From positions 72,198 through 136,197 of the forward strand of contig JAEZFD010000049.1 of the NCBI GenBank assembly GCA_023417655.1: 64,000 nucleotides of DNA. Reading direction: 5' to 3'. The translations under genes were made by a program, and so were the position numbers. The first letter of the stretch is position 1. Every line of letters begins with the position of its first letter. The stretch comes from Planctomycetota bacterium. GTDB lineage: Bacteria > Planctomycetota > Planctomycetia > Planctomycetales > Planctomycetaceae. The notes under the pieces were generated by a model. It searched no databases. It was given only the letters and a program-made list of their open reading frames with translations, and was not told the origin of the DNA. This document shows positions 20,660 through 28,402 of the stretch, in pieces.

Positions 20660-20680
20660 GGTGAGGTTCGCCTATTTTTT
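20660..20680 (+). terminator. Possible weak rho-independent terminator after glgC
   Basis: A short hairpin (GGTGA/TCGCC with one wobble pair and a 3-nt loop, 20660-20672) is followed by TATTTTTT. The stem is short, and an alternative pairing CGAAC/GTTCG overlaps it, so this is tentative. Confidence 0.35.
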
Positions 20681-20748
20681 GTGGGTGGTTAGTGATTCTC
20701 CTTTGCCCTCTGGCAATGGAGAGGTAAGGTGTTGGCCGGGCTCCCCGA

Positions 20749-20854
20749 GAGCAGTTTGCTCTACCGAGTGCCCGGGCAGCGCGGCTTTCGGCAGTAATAA
20801 TGCTGTCTCCCGCGTGGCGAGGACGGGCAGATCAAGAAGCAAAATGGTCTAAGG
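20749..20854 (+). repeat. Dispersed intergenic repeat, copy A
   Basis: The element opens with GAGCAGTTTGCTCTACC, whose first 13 bases form a small hairpin (GAGCA/TGCTC). It continues with the palindrome TGCCCGGGCA and GCGCGG, a variable segment of 20-25 bp, then CCGCGTGGC, ACGGGCAGATC and a right end AAAATGGTCT. The inner blocks CCCG...CGCG and CGCG...CGGG can pair as a longer stem. The other copies are at 27751-27857 (opposite strand), 48446-48551 and 63145-63250. This copy lies between glgC and the STAS gene. Confidence 0.85.
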
Positions 20855-20884
20855 CAGTTAACCTCACGGGCTTTTAGGTCAGAC

Positions 20885-21268
20885 ATGCAGCATTTGAAAA
20901 TCTTCAATGTGGAAAAGCTGGGGGAAGCTCTGATCGTGACTCCAGTCGGAGAGGGAAGCGCCTTCCGCTATCAGGATCTCCATCTGGAAACGAACGCTGT
21001 CCGGGGATATCTCAGTCAACCGGACGTCAGGCTGCTCGTCCTCGACCTGAAGATGATCGATTATTTCGGGTCTGAGTTCATCGGAGCCCTCGTCTCGATG
21101 CTTCGTGAAATGCGAACCCGTGGACGCAAGGCTTGCTTCTGCAACGGAAATGAACAGGTTCAGCAGATCCTGAAGAATATGAGTCTGTTCAAGCTCTGGC
21201 CGCTCTATGCGTCGCGGGAAGAAGCCCTGTCCGAATTGACCGCTGTCTCGAACACGAAGTCCAACTAA
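20885..21268 (+). CDS. STAS-domain anti-anti-sigma-like protein
   Basis: This 127-aa protein is a single STAS domain like SpoIIAA or RsbV. The strand LRLLVLDLKMIDYFGSEF segment near residues 55-72 corresponds to the phosphorylation-site loop. The position usually filled by the phosphorylatable Ser lies in MIDYFGSEFIG, so Ser66 is a candidate for control by an anti-sigma kinase. No anti-sigma kinase or sigma factor gene is adjacent, so its partner is elsewhere. The ATG at 20885 is preceded by AGG eight bases upstream. Confidence 0.85.
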   Translation: MQHLKIFNVEKLGEALIVTPVGEGSAFRYQDLHLETNAVRGYLSQPDVRLLVLDLKMIDYFGSEFIGALVSMLREMRTRGRKACFCNGNEQVQQILKNMSLFKLWPLYASREEALSELTAVSNTKSN

Positions 21269-21336
21269 CGGCGCTGAGACCTGAGCCGTTTCTGCGGCGG
21301 AGGAGTGACGTCGATTCGAAGCAGTCGCAATTCGGC

Positions 21337-22185
21337 TTACGAGAGCTTCGTTTTGCGGATCTCGGGTGCTGCGGCAATTGTCTCCCGGATCAGATGCGCC
21401 ATCTTCGGATGAGACGGCTCCAGATCAGGCGGCAACCCGCATTCTCTAAGACGTTCCGAAGCTGTTGGGCCGATACTCCCGATCACGCACCGTCGGGCGG
21501 CATCGAGCCACGTTTCTTTCAGTCCCAGGCGATCAGCGACTTCCAGTACATGAATCATTTGCTGGGCGCTGGTCCAGAGAAGGATGTCAAAGTCTCCGGT
21601 GATCGTCCGTTGAATGGCCTCTTCGAGCGGGCGGACATCATCTGGCAATGCCCAGCGATACACCGGGACTCGAAAGACGCTCGCGCCACGTTCTTCCAGC
21701 CATTGATAGAACGAATGGCTTGGCTCCCCGTATTCCTGAACGGCAATCCGCTTCCCTGAGAAATCGAATGACTGCCGTTCCAGTTCGGCGGCGAGGTCCT
21801 GCCAGGTGTTTGGCTCAGGAGCCCGAATGGCGACGCGGACTTTCATTTTGGAAAGTGCGGCTACGGGCTTCGGCCCTCGGGCGGCGGTGAGCGTGGACTG
21901 CAGTTTCTCTAGCACCGGGCCATCAAGATTTCGCGTCGCGAGAGCTGCGATCAGCGCTTCTGCACCGACCCCCGTCATGAAAATGACGAGATCGAACTGG
22001 TCGGACAGGAGTTTCTCGGCAAACTCGAACGCCGCCTGATTGTCGTCGAGCGACACCTCTTTCATCGAAGCGGCCATGGTGGCAGTGCCGCCGGATTTTT
22101 CAATCAGGCGAATCATTTCTTCCTGTCTCCGACTCTCAAATGAGCAGACGGAAAGGGGGCCGGGAGCAGGGGCTGGGCTCATCAT
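21337..22185 (-). CDS. hemD: Uroporphyrinogen-III synthase
   Basis: HemD closes hydroxymethylbilane into uroporphyrinogen III in haem biosynthesis. Conservation in this family is low, but the two-domain pattern is clear: an N-terminal Rossmann-like half with FDLVIFMTGVGAEALIAAL near residue 85, and a second half with DILLWTSAQQMIHVLEVAD near residue 200 and VIGSIGPTASERLRECGLPP near residue 235. The 282-aa length is normal. Its start overlaps the stop of the thioesterase gene (ATGA), so the two are translationally coupled. Confidence 0.88.
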   Translation of the reverse strand: MMSPAPAPGPLSVCSFESRRQEEMIRLIEKSGGTATMAASMKEVSLDDNQAAFEFAEKLLSDQFDLVIFMTGVGAEALIAALATRNLDGPVLEKLQSTLTAARGPKPVAALSKMKVRVAIRAPEPNTWQDLAAELERQSFDFSGKRIAVQEYGEPSHSFYQWLEERGASVFRVPVYRWALPDDVRPLEEAIQRTITGDFDILLWTSAQQMIHVLEVADRLGLKETWLDAARRCVIGSIGPTASERLRECGLPPDLEPSHPKMAHLIRETIAAAPEIRKTKLS

Positions 22186-22607
22186 TTTACCTCTACCAGA
22201 CTTTCAAGATGGTCGAGATAGCTGCGCGGAATTTCAATCGACGTCAGCGTTCCATCCGGGCGGCAGATGCAGCAGGCCGCCTTGATCCGGCCATGGGCAA
22301 GCCGCAGATCGCCGCGCCAGAATTCCATGTAGTACGTCAGGGACTTGAAACCGATCCGCTCCAGAGTCAGACGACCTTCAATGACATCGTCATATCGAGC
22401 AGGGGCCTGGTAGTGACATGAGGAGTTGACGCGGGGCCAGCCGATGTACGTCCCGTCAGCCTGGCGTTCCATGATGTGTAGATTGAGAGAACGGAAGAAC
22501 TCATGTTCCAGCTCTTCCATCCATTTGTAGTAGTTCGAAAAATGCACAATGCCCGCCATGTCCGTTTGAGAGAACTCGACACGACGGTGAGAAATAAATG
22601 GCGGCAT
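22182..22607 (-). CDS. Hotdog-fold acyl-CoA thioesterase (4HBT family)
   Basis: This 141-aa protein (from the ATG at 22607, MPPFISHRRV; the frame stays open to 22688) is a single hotdog-domain thioesterase. The signature TDMAGIVHFSNYYKWMEE near residues 15-32 contains the Asp/His/Tyr pattern of YbgC and 4-hydroxybenzoyl-CoA thioesterases. The substrate is probably a short or aromatic acyl-CoA. It is coupled to hemD by a 4-bp overlap, with no obvious metabolic link. The start chosen fits the usual family length. Confidence 0.88.
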   Translation of the reverse strand: MPPFISHRRVEFSQTDMAGIVHFSNYYKWMEELEHEFFRSLNLHIMERQADGTYIGWPRVNSSCHYQAPARYDDVIEGRLTLERIGFKSLTYYMEFWRGDLRLAHGRIKAACCICRPDGTLTSIEIPRSYLDHLESLVEVK

Positions 22608-22749
22608 GACTGACAGATCAGAGGTTCTGAATAATTGCGGCTGAACGACTTCCGTGCTTTCGCTCCTTCGCCGACGAAGCAACTTCACCTTACAATGTGA
22701 CTGTGCAATTGTCTGCCCTGCCTGTGTGCGATGTCGGAATGTGAGTGAA

Positions 22750-23583
22750 ATGGAACGATCTGATTTGGGACTGAACTCTGACCTGCGACGAATTCTGGAA
22801 GGACTGGTCGCTGGGCGTCAATCAATTGAAGAGACTTGTGCCCGACTCTCAGAATTCCCGTCGGGCGGGAATTCCGTTCCTTCCCCCATGGAGGTGACGG
22901 ACACCGGAGATGTTCGCCTCGATACGGATCGGGAACGTCGCTGTGGGTATCCAGAAGTGATTTACGCCCCAGGGAAATCGCTCGATGCCATCCAGCAGGC
23001 GTTTGCTCTGCTGATCTCACATCAGCAGAATGCACTGGCGACCCGTTGTTTGCCTGAGCAACTGGCAGCTCTGCAAGAGACATTTCCGGATGCGACCGCT
23101 AATCTTCTGGCTCGGACCTTCCGGTTCAACTTCGAATCACCCCAATGTGATTCTCCACGATGCGGCAGAGTGGTGGTGATCTCTGCCGGCACATCGGACC
23201 GTCCCGTTGCTGAAGAGGCCTTGGAGACACTGCGCTGGATGCATGTCTCCTGCGAATTGCTGCTCGATGTGGGAGTGGCGGGGCCACAGCGGTTTCTCCG
23301 TGAGAAGCACCGGCTCGAGAATGCCGATGCCATCGTCGTTGTCGCCGGGATGGAGGGAGCGCTTCCGTCCGTGGTTGGCGGCTGGGTCGATTGTCCGGTC
23401 TTCGCGGTTCCGACAAGCGTCGGTTATGGGGCGGCGTTCGGAGGGCTGACGGCCCTTCTCGGAATGTTGAACAGCTGTGCTTCCAATGTGGCCGTCGTGA
23501 ACATTGACGCCGGATTCAAAGCGGGATATCTGGCAGGGATGGTCGCTCAACGGGCCCACCGCGTGAGGTCTCGTAATCATTGA
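22750..23583 (+). CDS. larB: LarB, nickel-pincer cofactor biosynthesis carboxylase
   Basis: LarB carboxylates and hydrolyses nicotinic acid adenine dinucleotide in the first step of nickel-pincer nucleotide synthesis, the cofactor of lactate racemase and related enzymes. The 277-aa sequence (ATG at 22750) shows the N-terminal helix LRRILEGLVAG, YPEVIYAPGKS near residue 80, and a PurE-like C-terminal half with VVVISAGTSDRPVAEEA near residue 140 and VVAGMEGALPSVVGG near residue 200, ending in the GYGAAFGGLTALLGMLNSC segment. No larC, larE or racemase gene is in the window. It diverges from the thioesterase gene. Confidence 0.93.
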   Translation: MERSDLGLNSDLRRILEGLVAGRQSIEETCARLSEFPSGGNSVPSPMEVTDTGDVRLDTDRERRCGYPEVIYAPGKSLDAIQQAFALLISHQQNALATRCLPEQLAALQETFPDATANLLARTFRFNFESPQCDSPRCGRVVVISAGTSDRPVAEEALETLRWMHVSCELLLDVGVAGPQRFLREKHRLENADAIVVVAGMEGALPSVVGGWVDCPVFAVPTSVGYGAAFGGLTALLGMLNSCASNVAVVNIDAGFKAGYLAGMVAQRAHRVRSRNH

Positions 23584-23882
23584 CCGAACCGGGATTTTCC
23601 GGTGACGGACCCCTCGTTTGGCAGGGCGCGGAAGAAGCGACCCCGTCTGGGTTCGAGGGGCTCTGCTCTGGCTGATCCCGGGATGATGTCGTACGATGAA
23701 ATCACCTCCGATGAGTGCCATGTCGAAGAGATGTGGCACCCATCATTCCTTTTGCAGAGCGTCCTCATGAATCGATCTGCGGAAGAAGGGAAGGCTTTGA
23801 GGCGTTGACCCCATCTTGTGAATCTGGAAATGACCGGCCGGGTTGAGTCCGATGTCATTTCGCAAGCGGAAAGAGCTGGCGT

Positions 23883-24383
23883 ATGCAAACTTCAATGGAT
23901 CGTCGTGGGCTGACCTGGCTGATCGCCGGAACGATTCTGGGGATGGCGATTGCGTATTATTGTCCCGCGGAACCGGCATACGCAGAGACCGCTGTCGCTG
24001 GTGAACGATTTGCGATGGCGACCTGTGCCACCATTGCCCTGAACAGTGAAGCTGTCTTCGTCCTGGACATGGTGACCGGCCGACTGATCGGTGCCGGGTA
24101 TGCGACAACTGCCGGTGGATTCGTCCACAGCTGGGCCCGAAATCTGGCCGCCGACTTTAATGTGACCACCAAAGGTCAGTATGTGATGGTCTCGGGGAAC
24201 GCGAACCTTCAGCAGACAGGTGCGGCGGGGGCTCAGCCGGGAAGTGGCGTGATCTATGTGGGTGAGTTGACCTCCGGAATGGTGAACATGTATGGGTTCT
24301 ATTATCCCCAGATCAACGCTCCAATACCGACTCAGGAACTGGTCCGCATTGCCAGCTTCCCATGGCGCAGCAGTTCTCGCTAA
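23883..24383 (+). CDS. Small exported hypothetical protein
   Basis: I do not recognise this 166-aa protein beyond its resemblance to small planctomycete exported proteins. Residues 10-33 form a signal or membrane helix (WLIAGTILGMAIAYY) with a plausible cleavage site after PAYA. The mature part has beta-like sequence (SEAVFVLDMVTGRLIGAGYA), reminiscent of a single propeller or scaffold-like blade. A strong hairpin follows the gene at 24473-24500. It may be a periplasmic structural protein; no catalytic motif is visible. Confidence 0.75.
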   Translation: MQTSMDRRGLTWLIAGTILGMAIAYYCPAEPAYAETAVAGERFAMATCATIALNSEAVFVLDMVTGRLIGAGYATTAGGFVHSWARNLAADFNVTTKGQYVMVSGNANLQQTGAAGAQPGSGVIYVGELTSGMVNMYGFYYPQINAPIPTQELVRIASFPWRSSSR

Positions 24384-24472
24384 TTGGTGAATTCGCGAGA
24401 GACACGAGGCGAGAATCTTCTCGTGCAGCGACACTGTGTTCTCGTTCAAAATTCATCAGCGAAGGAAATCAA

Positions 24473-24507
24473 CCGGGGAAGTGGGTTTCCACTTCTCCGG
24501 CTTTCGT
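24473..24507 (+). terminator. Rho-independent-type terminator hairpin
   Basis: A 12-bp stem with one G-T wobble (24473-24484 with 24489-24500) and a 4-base loop GTTT is followed by the pyrimidine-rich CTTTCGTTT. It lies 89 bp after the stop of the small exported protein and before the kelch gene, so it probably ends that transcript. Confidence 0.65.
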
Positions 24508-24614
24508 TTGCTATGCCCATTAAGTGACGACCGAAGCCGCTTGCGGGAGTTGCAGAGCCCGGAATCATTCCTCTCTGCGTGGCCCCGTTTCTTTCGATTG
24601 AGAGGATGAACCTC

Positions 24615-26285
24615 ATGCGACAATGCAGCCTCTTTCTGTCGGGACTGATGACGTGTCTGATGTGGAACACGGTCGCAAGTGCCCATTTCATCTTTGTCGT
24701 CCCTGAACCGGCTGAGCATCCCAAGGTGATCAAGCTGCACCTCAGTGAACTCGCTGAAGCGGATGATCCGGCCTATCTGCCGAAAATCGAAAAGGCGCAG
24801 GTCTGGTACTTCAATGAAGAGGGAAAGGCGGTTCCTCTCACTCTCAAAATACAGGATGACGAACTGGTCGGAGAGCTCCCCAAAGAGGCGGCCGATAGTC
24901 CGATTGTGGTGAATCACACCTACGGATTAATGGAGCGAAAAGGCGAAGTCGTTCAACTCAAGTATTACGCCAAGGCCTATGGCGATACGTTGCCGGGGAA
25001 TTGGTCTGAAGTTGGCAAGCCCCAGGAACTCCCCTTCGAAATTACGCCTGAACTGAACGGTCGCGAAGTTGTTTTCACAGTTCACTGGGAAGGCAAGCCG
25101 TTGCGGGGAAGTCAGGTCACCGTCGAGAGCCCGGTGCTGCCCGAGAAGTTTCAAGGCGAAACCGATGCTGAGGGCAAGTTTCGCGTTACCCTGCCGAAGG
25201 CGGGCCTCTATTCGGTCCGAGCACGACATGTTGACAAAACGCCAGGGGAACTCGATGGAAAGCCCTATGCTGCGACAACCCACTTCACCACGTTAACGCT
25301 GCCATTCACCCCTCCGTCGTTGACTGAAACCGAAAAGCAATGGCCGAAACTGAACAAGGGGATGACCAGCTTTGGTGCGGCTGTGGTTGGGGACGATCTG
25401 TACGTTTATGGCGGAAACTATGGCGGCGGCCATGAGTACGCAGAGAAGGACCAGTCAGGAGACTTCATTCGGCTCAATTTGAAAAATGGGACCGCGTGGG
25501 AAACCTTGCCAGGCGGACCCAAACTCACTGGACTGGCAGCCACTTCCCATGACGGGAAGATCTATCGCGTCGGTGGGTTCACCGTTAAAGACGTCGAGGG
25601 CGGAAAAGCCCAGCTCAACTCGCAGGCCAGCGTCGCCGGCTTTGATCCAGCTAAGGGAACTTGGGAAGAACTGACACCACTTCCGGAACCTCGTTCATCC
25701 CATGACATTGCCGTGATCGGCGATACGCTGTATGTCGTCGGAGGCTGGTCAATGTCGGACGCCGCAGGAGACAACGATCGAGGCTGGCTGACGAAAGCCT
25801 ATTCGCTCGATCTGAAGAATCCGAAAGCGGAATGGAAGGCGATTGCAGAAACACCGTTCCATCGCCGTGCGATCTCTGCGGCCGGCCATCAGGGGAAGCT
25901 CTATGTGATCGGCGGGATGCAGAAAGATGGCGGACCAACGACACGCGTCGACGTTTATGATCCGGCGACGAACACTTGGAGCGAGGGCCCGGCCATTCTT
26001 GGAAACAGCATGGACGGATTCGGTTCCGCCTGTGCCGATGTCAATGGATCGCTGGTCGCGACGACGATGTCGGGAGGCGTCCAGACCCTCTCCTCAGATG
26101 GCACCCGCTGGGAATATCAGGGGCAGTTAAAGGCTCCTCGTTTCTTCCATGAATCACCGGCTTGGAACGGGGGAGTTGTCGTCGTGGGCGGGGCACAGAT
26201 GGGAATGGGGAAATCACTGGAGCTGGAATTTGTCTCGCCATGCAACGTGAATTCCAAAGGGAAGACCACCCAACTAGGGCAGTAA
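24615..26285 (+). CDS. Exported DUF4198-like plus kelch propeller protein
   Basis: This is about 556 aa from the ATG at 24615, which sits 9 bases after GAGAGG; an ATG at 24606 and a GTG at 24579 are also in frame. A signal peptide (cleavage near VASA/HF) is followed by a DUF4198/NikM-like region (about residues 22-130), a carboxypeptidase-regulatory-like beta domain (GREVVFTVHWEGKPLRGSQV, about 150-220), and a kelch beta-propeller with repeated DLYVYGGNYGG, KIYRVGGF, TLYVVGGWSMSD and KLYVIGGMQKDGG. It is probably periplasmic, binding ligands or proteins. The order DUF4198-kelch is uncommon. A terminator hairpin follows. Confidence 0.88.
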   Translation: MRQCSLFLSGLMTCLMWNTVASAHFIFVVPEPAEHPKVIKLHLSELAEADDPAYLPKIEKAQVWYFNEEGKAVPLTLKIQDDELVGELPKEAADSPIVVNHTYGLMERKGEVVQLKYYAKAYGDTLPGNWSEVGKPQELPFEITPELNGREVVFTVHWEGKPLRGSQVTVESPVLPEKFQGETDAEGKFRVTLPKAGLYSVRARHVDKTPGELDGKPYAATTHFTTLTLPFTPPSLTETEKQWPKLNKGMTSFGAAVVGDDLYVYGGNYGGGHEYAEKDQSGDFIRLNLKNGTAWETLPGGPKLTGLAATSHDGKIYRVGGFTVKDVEGGKAQLNSQASVAGFDPAKGTWEELTPLPEPRSSHDIAVIGDTLYVVGGWSMSDAAGDNDRGWLTKAYSLDLKNPKAEWKAIAETPFHRRAISAAGHQGKLYVIGGMQKDGGPTTRVDVYDPATNTWSEGPAILGNSMDGFGSACADVNGSLVATTMSGGVQTLSSDGTRWEYQGQLKAPRFFHESPAWNGGVVVVGGAQMGMGKSLELEFVSPCNVNSKGKTTQLGQ

Positions 26286-26372
26286 AGGTCAGTGCGATAC
26301 CGTGAGATACAGGGTCCGCAGGAAGATCCGTAGACTCTGACTGTCACTTGCTTCAATCTGATTGATGACGAC

Positions 26373-26407
26373 ACCTCACAGCGCGTCACCGTGCAGTGAG
26401 GTTTTTT
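26373..26407 (+). terminator. Rho-independent terminator after kelch gene
   Basis: ACCTCAC (26373-26379) pairs with GTGAGGT (26396-26402) across a GC-rich loop and runs directly into six Ts ending at 26407. It lies 87 bp after the kelch gene stop. Confidence 0.75.
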
Positions 26408-26490
26408 GCAGATGTGCAGGCCTGATTTGCGAAACCCAGTCAGGCACAAAGTCGTAACTTTCGCCCCAGCGATTTCAGCGGGTGATGAGC

Positions 26491-26530
26491 GTATCATGCA
26501 TCTTGATACACACCCCGGGATGCATGATAC
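26491..26530. promoter_or_regulatory. 12-bp perfect inverted repeat upstream of prenyltransferase-like gene
   Basis: GTATCATGCATC (26491-26502) is repeated inverted as GATGCATGATAC (26519-26530) with a 16-bp spacer. It lies 80 bp upstream of the gene start at 26611. It could be an operator for a dimeric regulator or a leader hairpin; it is not a terminator, because no T-run follows. Confidence 0.6.
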
Positions 26531-26610
26531 TGGTCTGCCCGAGTCTCCAAGTGTCGGACTCGGAGAGAAATGCTGCTCTATTCCTACTTTTGCATTGAGT
26601 TGATGACTCG

Positions 26611-27666
26611 ATGAACCTCAGCCGCCGAGAAGCTCTGCTGAATCTGCTCAAGGCGGTTCCTCTCGCCGGGGTCCTTCAGACGAAGTTCGTCCGCGGACAG
26701 GATGCCCGACAATCTGAGGTCGACCGTGCGATCGCCCGAGCTTTGGTCTACATCTCCGCAAATCAGGCACCTGAGGGGTTCTGGAAAACCGATGCTTGGG
26801 GAGAATCGACGGCGATAACGTCGCTCGCTGTGATGGCGTTTCTCGCGGCCGGTTATGTCTCGGATGAAGGACCTTATGGCGAGCAGATTAGTCGGGGAGT
26901 TCGCTGGGTCATTTCACAACAGCAGCCGAACGGGATGCTGATCCGGAAGACGCAAAGTCATGGTCCAATGTATGACCACGGCATCTGTTCTCTGATGCTC
27001 GGAGAAGTCTGTGGAATGTTTGGCAGCGCTGACTCAGCGTTGGTCCGCAGGGCATTAGAGAAGGCGATCCGACTGATTCTCGATGCTCAGGCGGTCGAGA
27101 AGTTTGATCGCCACCAGGGAGGATGGCGTTACCAGATCGACAGTCGCGATAGTGATCTGAGTGTGACCGGATGGCAGGTGCTTGCACTCAGGGCGGCGAA
27201 GGACATCGGCGCGGACGTCCCGGTTGAGGCAATCGACCGTGCCGTGAACTACGTGCGGATGTGTGCTGACAAGAAGCAACATGGCTTCGCTTATCAGCCG
27301 GGAAACAGCCCGACTCCCACACTGACAGGGTGCGGGATTACTTGTCTGGAGGTTTGTGGAGAACACCATTCGGCGGAGGCTCTGGCCGGGGCGAAGTGGT
27401 TATTGACGCATCCGCTGATCGAACGGTCGGCCTATTTCTATTACGGCGTCTATTACACCGGGGTCGGTCTGTCCAAGATCGGGGGCGAGGCTGCCTCCCA
27501 GAACTATCAGCATCTGCGTGACACCCTGTTGCCCATTCAGCAATCAGATGGAGCGTGGAACCCGCAGCATGGCAGCGAAAAGCAGGCTGGCCGAATCTAC
27601 AGTACCAGTCTGGCTGTCCTGGCGCTGGCCGTGGAATATCGCTACCTCCCGATTTATCAGCGATAG
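26611..27666 (+). CDS. Exported prenyltransferase/squalene-oxidase-repeat protein
   Basis: This 351-aa protein has an alpha/alpha barrel built from terpene-cyclase/prenyltransferase repeats: VDRAIARALVYISANQAPEG near residue 40, GGWRYQIDSRDSDLSVTGWQ near residue 170, and SDGAWNPQHGSEKQAGRIYS near residue 310, where QxxGxW-like segments recur. The N-terminus MNLSRREALLNLLKAVP resembles a Tat signal (SRREALL), so it is probably exported. The catalytic DXDD motif of squalene-hopene cyclase is absent, so it is not a true cyclase; a binding role is more likely. Planctomycetes carry many such proteins. Confidence 0.85.
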   Translation: MNLSRREALLNLLKAVPLAGVLQTKFVRGQDARQSEVDRAIARALVYISANQAPEGFWKTDAWGESTAITSLAVMAFLAAGYVSDEGPYGEQISRGVRWVISQQQPNGMLIRKTQSHGPMYDHGICSLMLGEVCGMFGSADSALVRRALEKAIRLILDAQAVEKFDRHQGGWRYQIDSRDSDLSVTGWQVLALRAAKDIGADVPVEAIDRAVNYVRMCADKKQHGFAYQPGNSPTPTLTGCGITCLEVCGEHHSAEALAGAKWLLTHPLIERSAYFYYGVYYTGVGLSKIGGEAASQNYQHLRDTLLPIQQSDGAWNPQHGSEKQAGRIYSTSLAVLALAVEYRYLPIYQR

Positions 27667-27750
27667 CGCAGCCTGCCCTCGCGGAGTACATGCAAACCCA
27701 ATCTCTTAAGTCTCGTCAGGATAAGCTGCTGCGGTGTTTGCCACGTGATT

Positions 27751-27857
27751 GAGACCGTTTTTTGCTTTTCGATCTGCCCGTTCTTGCCACGCGGAATTGA
27801 GTCTTTCATCAATCGAAACGCGCGCTGCCCGGGCAGACGGTAGAGCAAACTGCTCTG
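27751..27857 (-). repeat. Dispersed intergenic repeat, copy B
   Basis: Read on the minus strand, this copy starts with the exact 17 bases GAGCAGTTTGCTCTACC, followed by TGCCCGGGCAGCGCG, a variable segment, CCGCGTGGC, ACGGGCAGATC and a right end AACGGTCT. It is in the opposite orientation to the other copies and lies about 85 bp after the prenyltransferase-like gene stop. Confidence 0.85.
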
Positions 27858-28042
27858 GAAATGGCCCGCGGCCTACCTACTCACACTTCCATCTTACACG
27901 CGTTTCTCAGTGGCGCGCGTACGTACGGAATGCCCCGTCTTCATCGTTATGTTGGCGTTACGTTGAGGGAAAGCCAGTTCGGTTCTCGGGAGATGAAACC
28001 TTTATGGTGGCTGGGTGAATTTCCGTCAGACCGGTATCGAAA

Positions 28043-28096
28043 ATACATGGGAGTTGACGGGTTTATGTATCGTGCCCGACACATGATTTCATGTGT
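28043..28096. promoter_or_regulatory. Pair of dyads upstream of FHA-EAL gene
   Basis: ATACAT (28043-28048) and ATGTAT flank a 16-bp spacer, and immediately after lies the 18-bp perfect dyad ACACATGATTTCATGTGT (28079-28096). They sit about 300 bp upstream of the FHA-EAL start in AT-richer DNA and could bind a regulator. No promoter can be assigned with confidence. Confidence 0.45.
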
Positions 28097-28402
28097 GGTG
28101 CAATTTATTGGTTGTAAAGTTTTGTCAGGAAAAGGTTTCTGTATTATTGTGTGGCTGCCGATGTCGACGGAAATTTCTCAGGATTTGCGCAAGAAGTCAT
28201 GTCTCTGCTTGCAAGAAGTGGAAAGTCGTTAAAACGATCTCAAGGTGACTTTTCGGATTATTCGTAAGTCTCGAGCCAGTTTCCGGGTGATTTCAATCAG
28301 GGGTTTTGTAGTGAGTCGCTGCACCACGAGAATTCGGGCGTAAGGTGTTTTTAGGTTGATTCGTAACATCTTCTCAATTGGTCAGCACTCGCAGGATTTC
28401 GC

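Larger units (their letters stand above)
20489..20884. other. Intergenic region with a weak terminator and repeat copy A
   Basis: This 396-bp stretch lies between glgC and the STAS gene. It holds a weak hairpin followed by a T-run (20660-20680), which could end glgC transcription, and then copy A of the dispersed repeat. I see no coding frame I would support. Confidence 0.6.
26286..26610. other. Intergenic region with terminator and inverted repeat
   Basis: This 325-bp gap between the kelch and prenyltransferase-like genes holds a terminator (26373-26407) and a 12-bp perfect inverted repeat (26491-26530). I see no coding frame to support. Confidence 0.6.
27667..28402. other. Long intergenic region with repeat copy B and dyads
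   Basis: This 736-bp region lies between the prenyltransferase-like gene and the FHA-EAL gene. It holds repeat copy B (27751-27857) and an AT-richer part with dyads at 28043-28070 and 28079-28096. An open frame at 27861-28232 exists, but it runs through the dyads and has no recognisable domain, so I do not call it a gene. Confidence 0.6.

Noticed and set aside
23610..23660. CCCCTCG/CGAGGGG inverted repeat after larB
   Set aside because: The 7-bp arms are 37 bp apart with no T-run, and such pairs are expected by chance in GC-rich sequence.
27861..28232. Open frame of 123 codons between the prenyltransferase-like and FHA-EAL genes
   Set aside because: It runs through two dyads, has no recognisable domain, and its composition is not protein-like. 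It is more likely non-coding.
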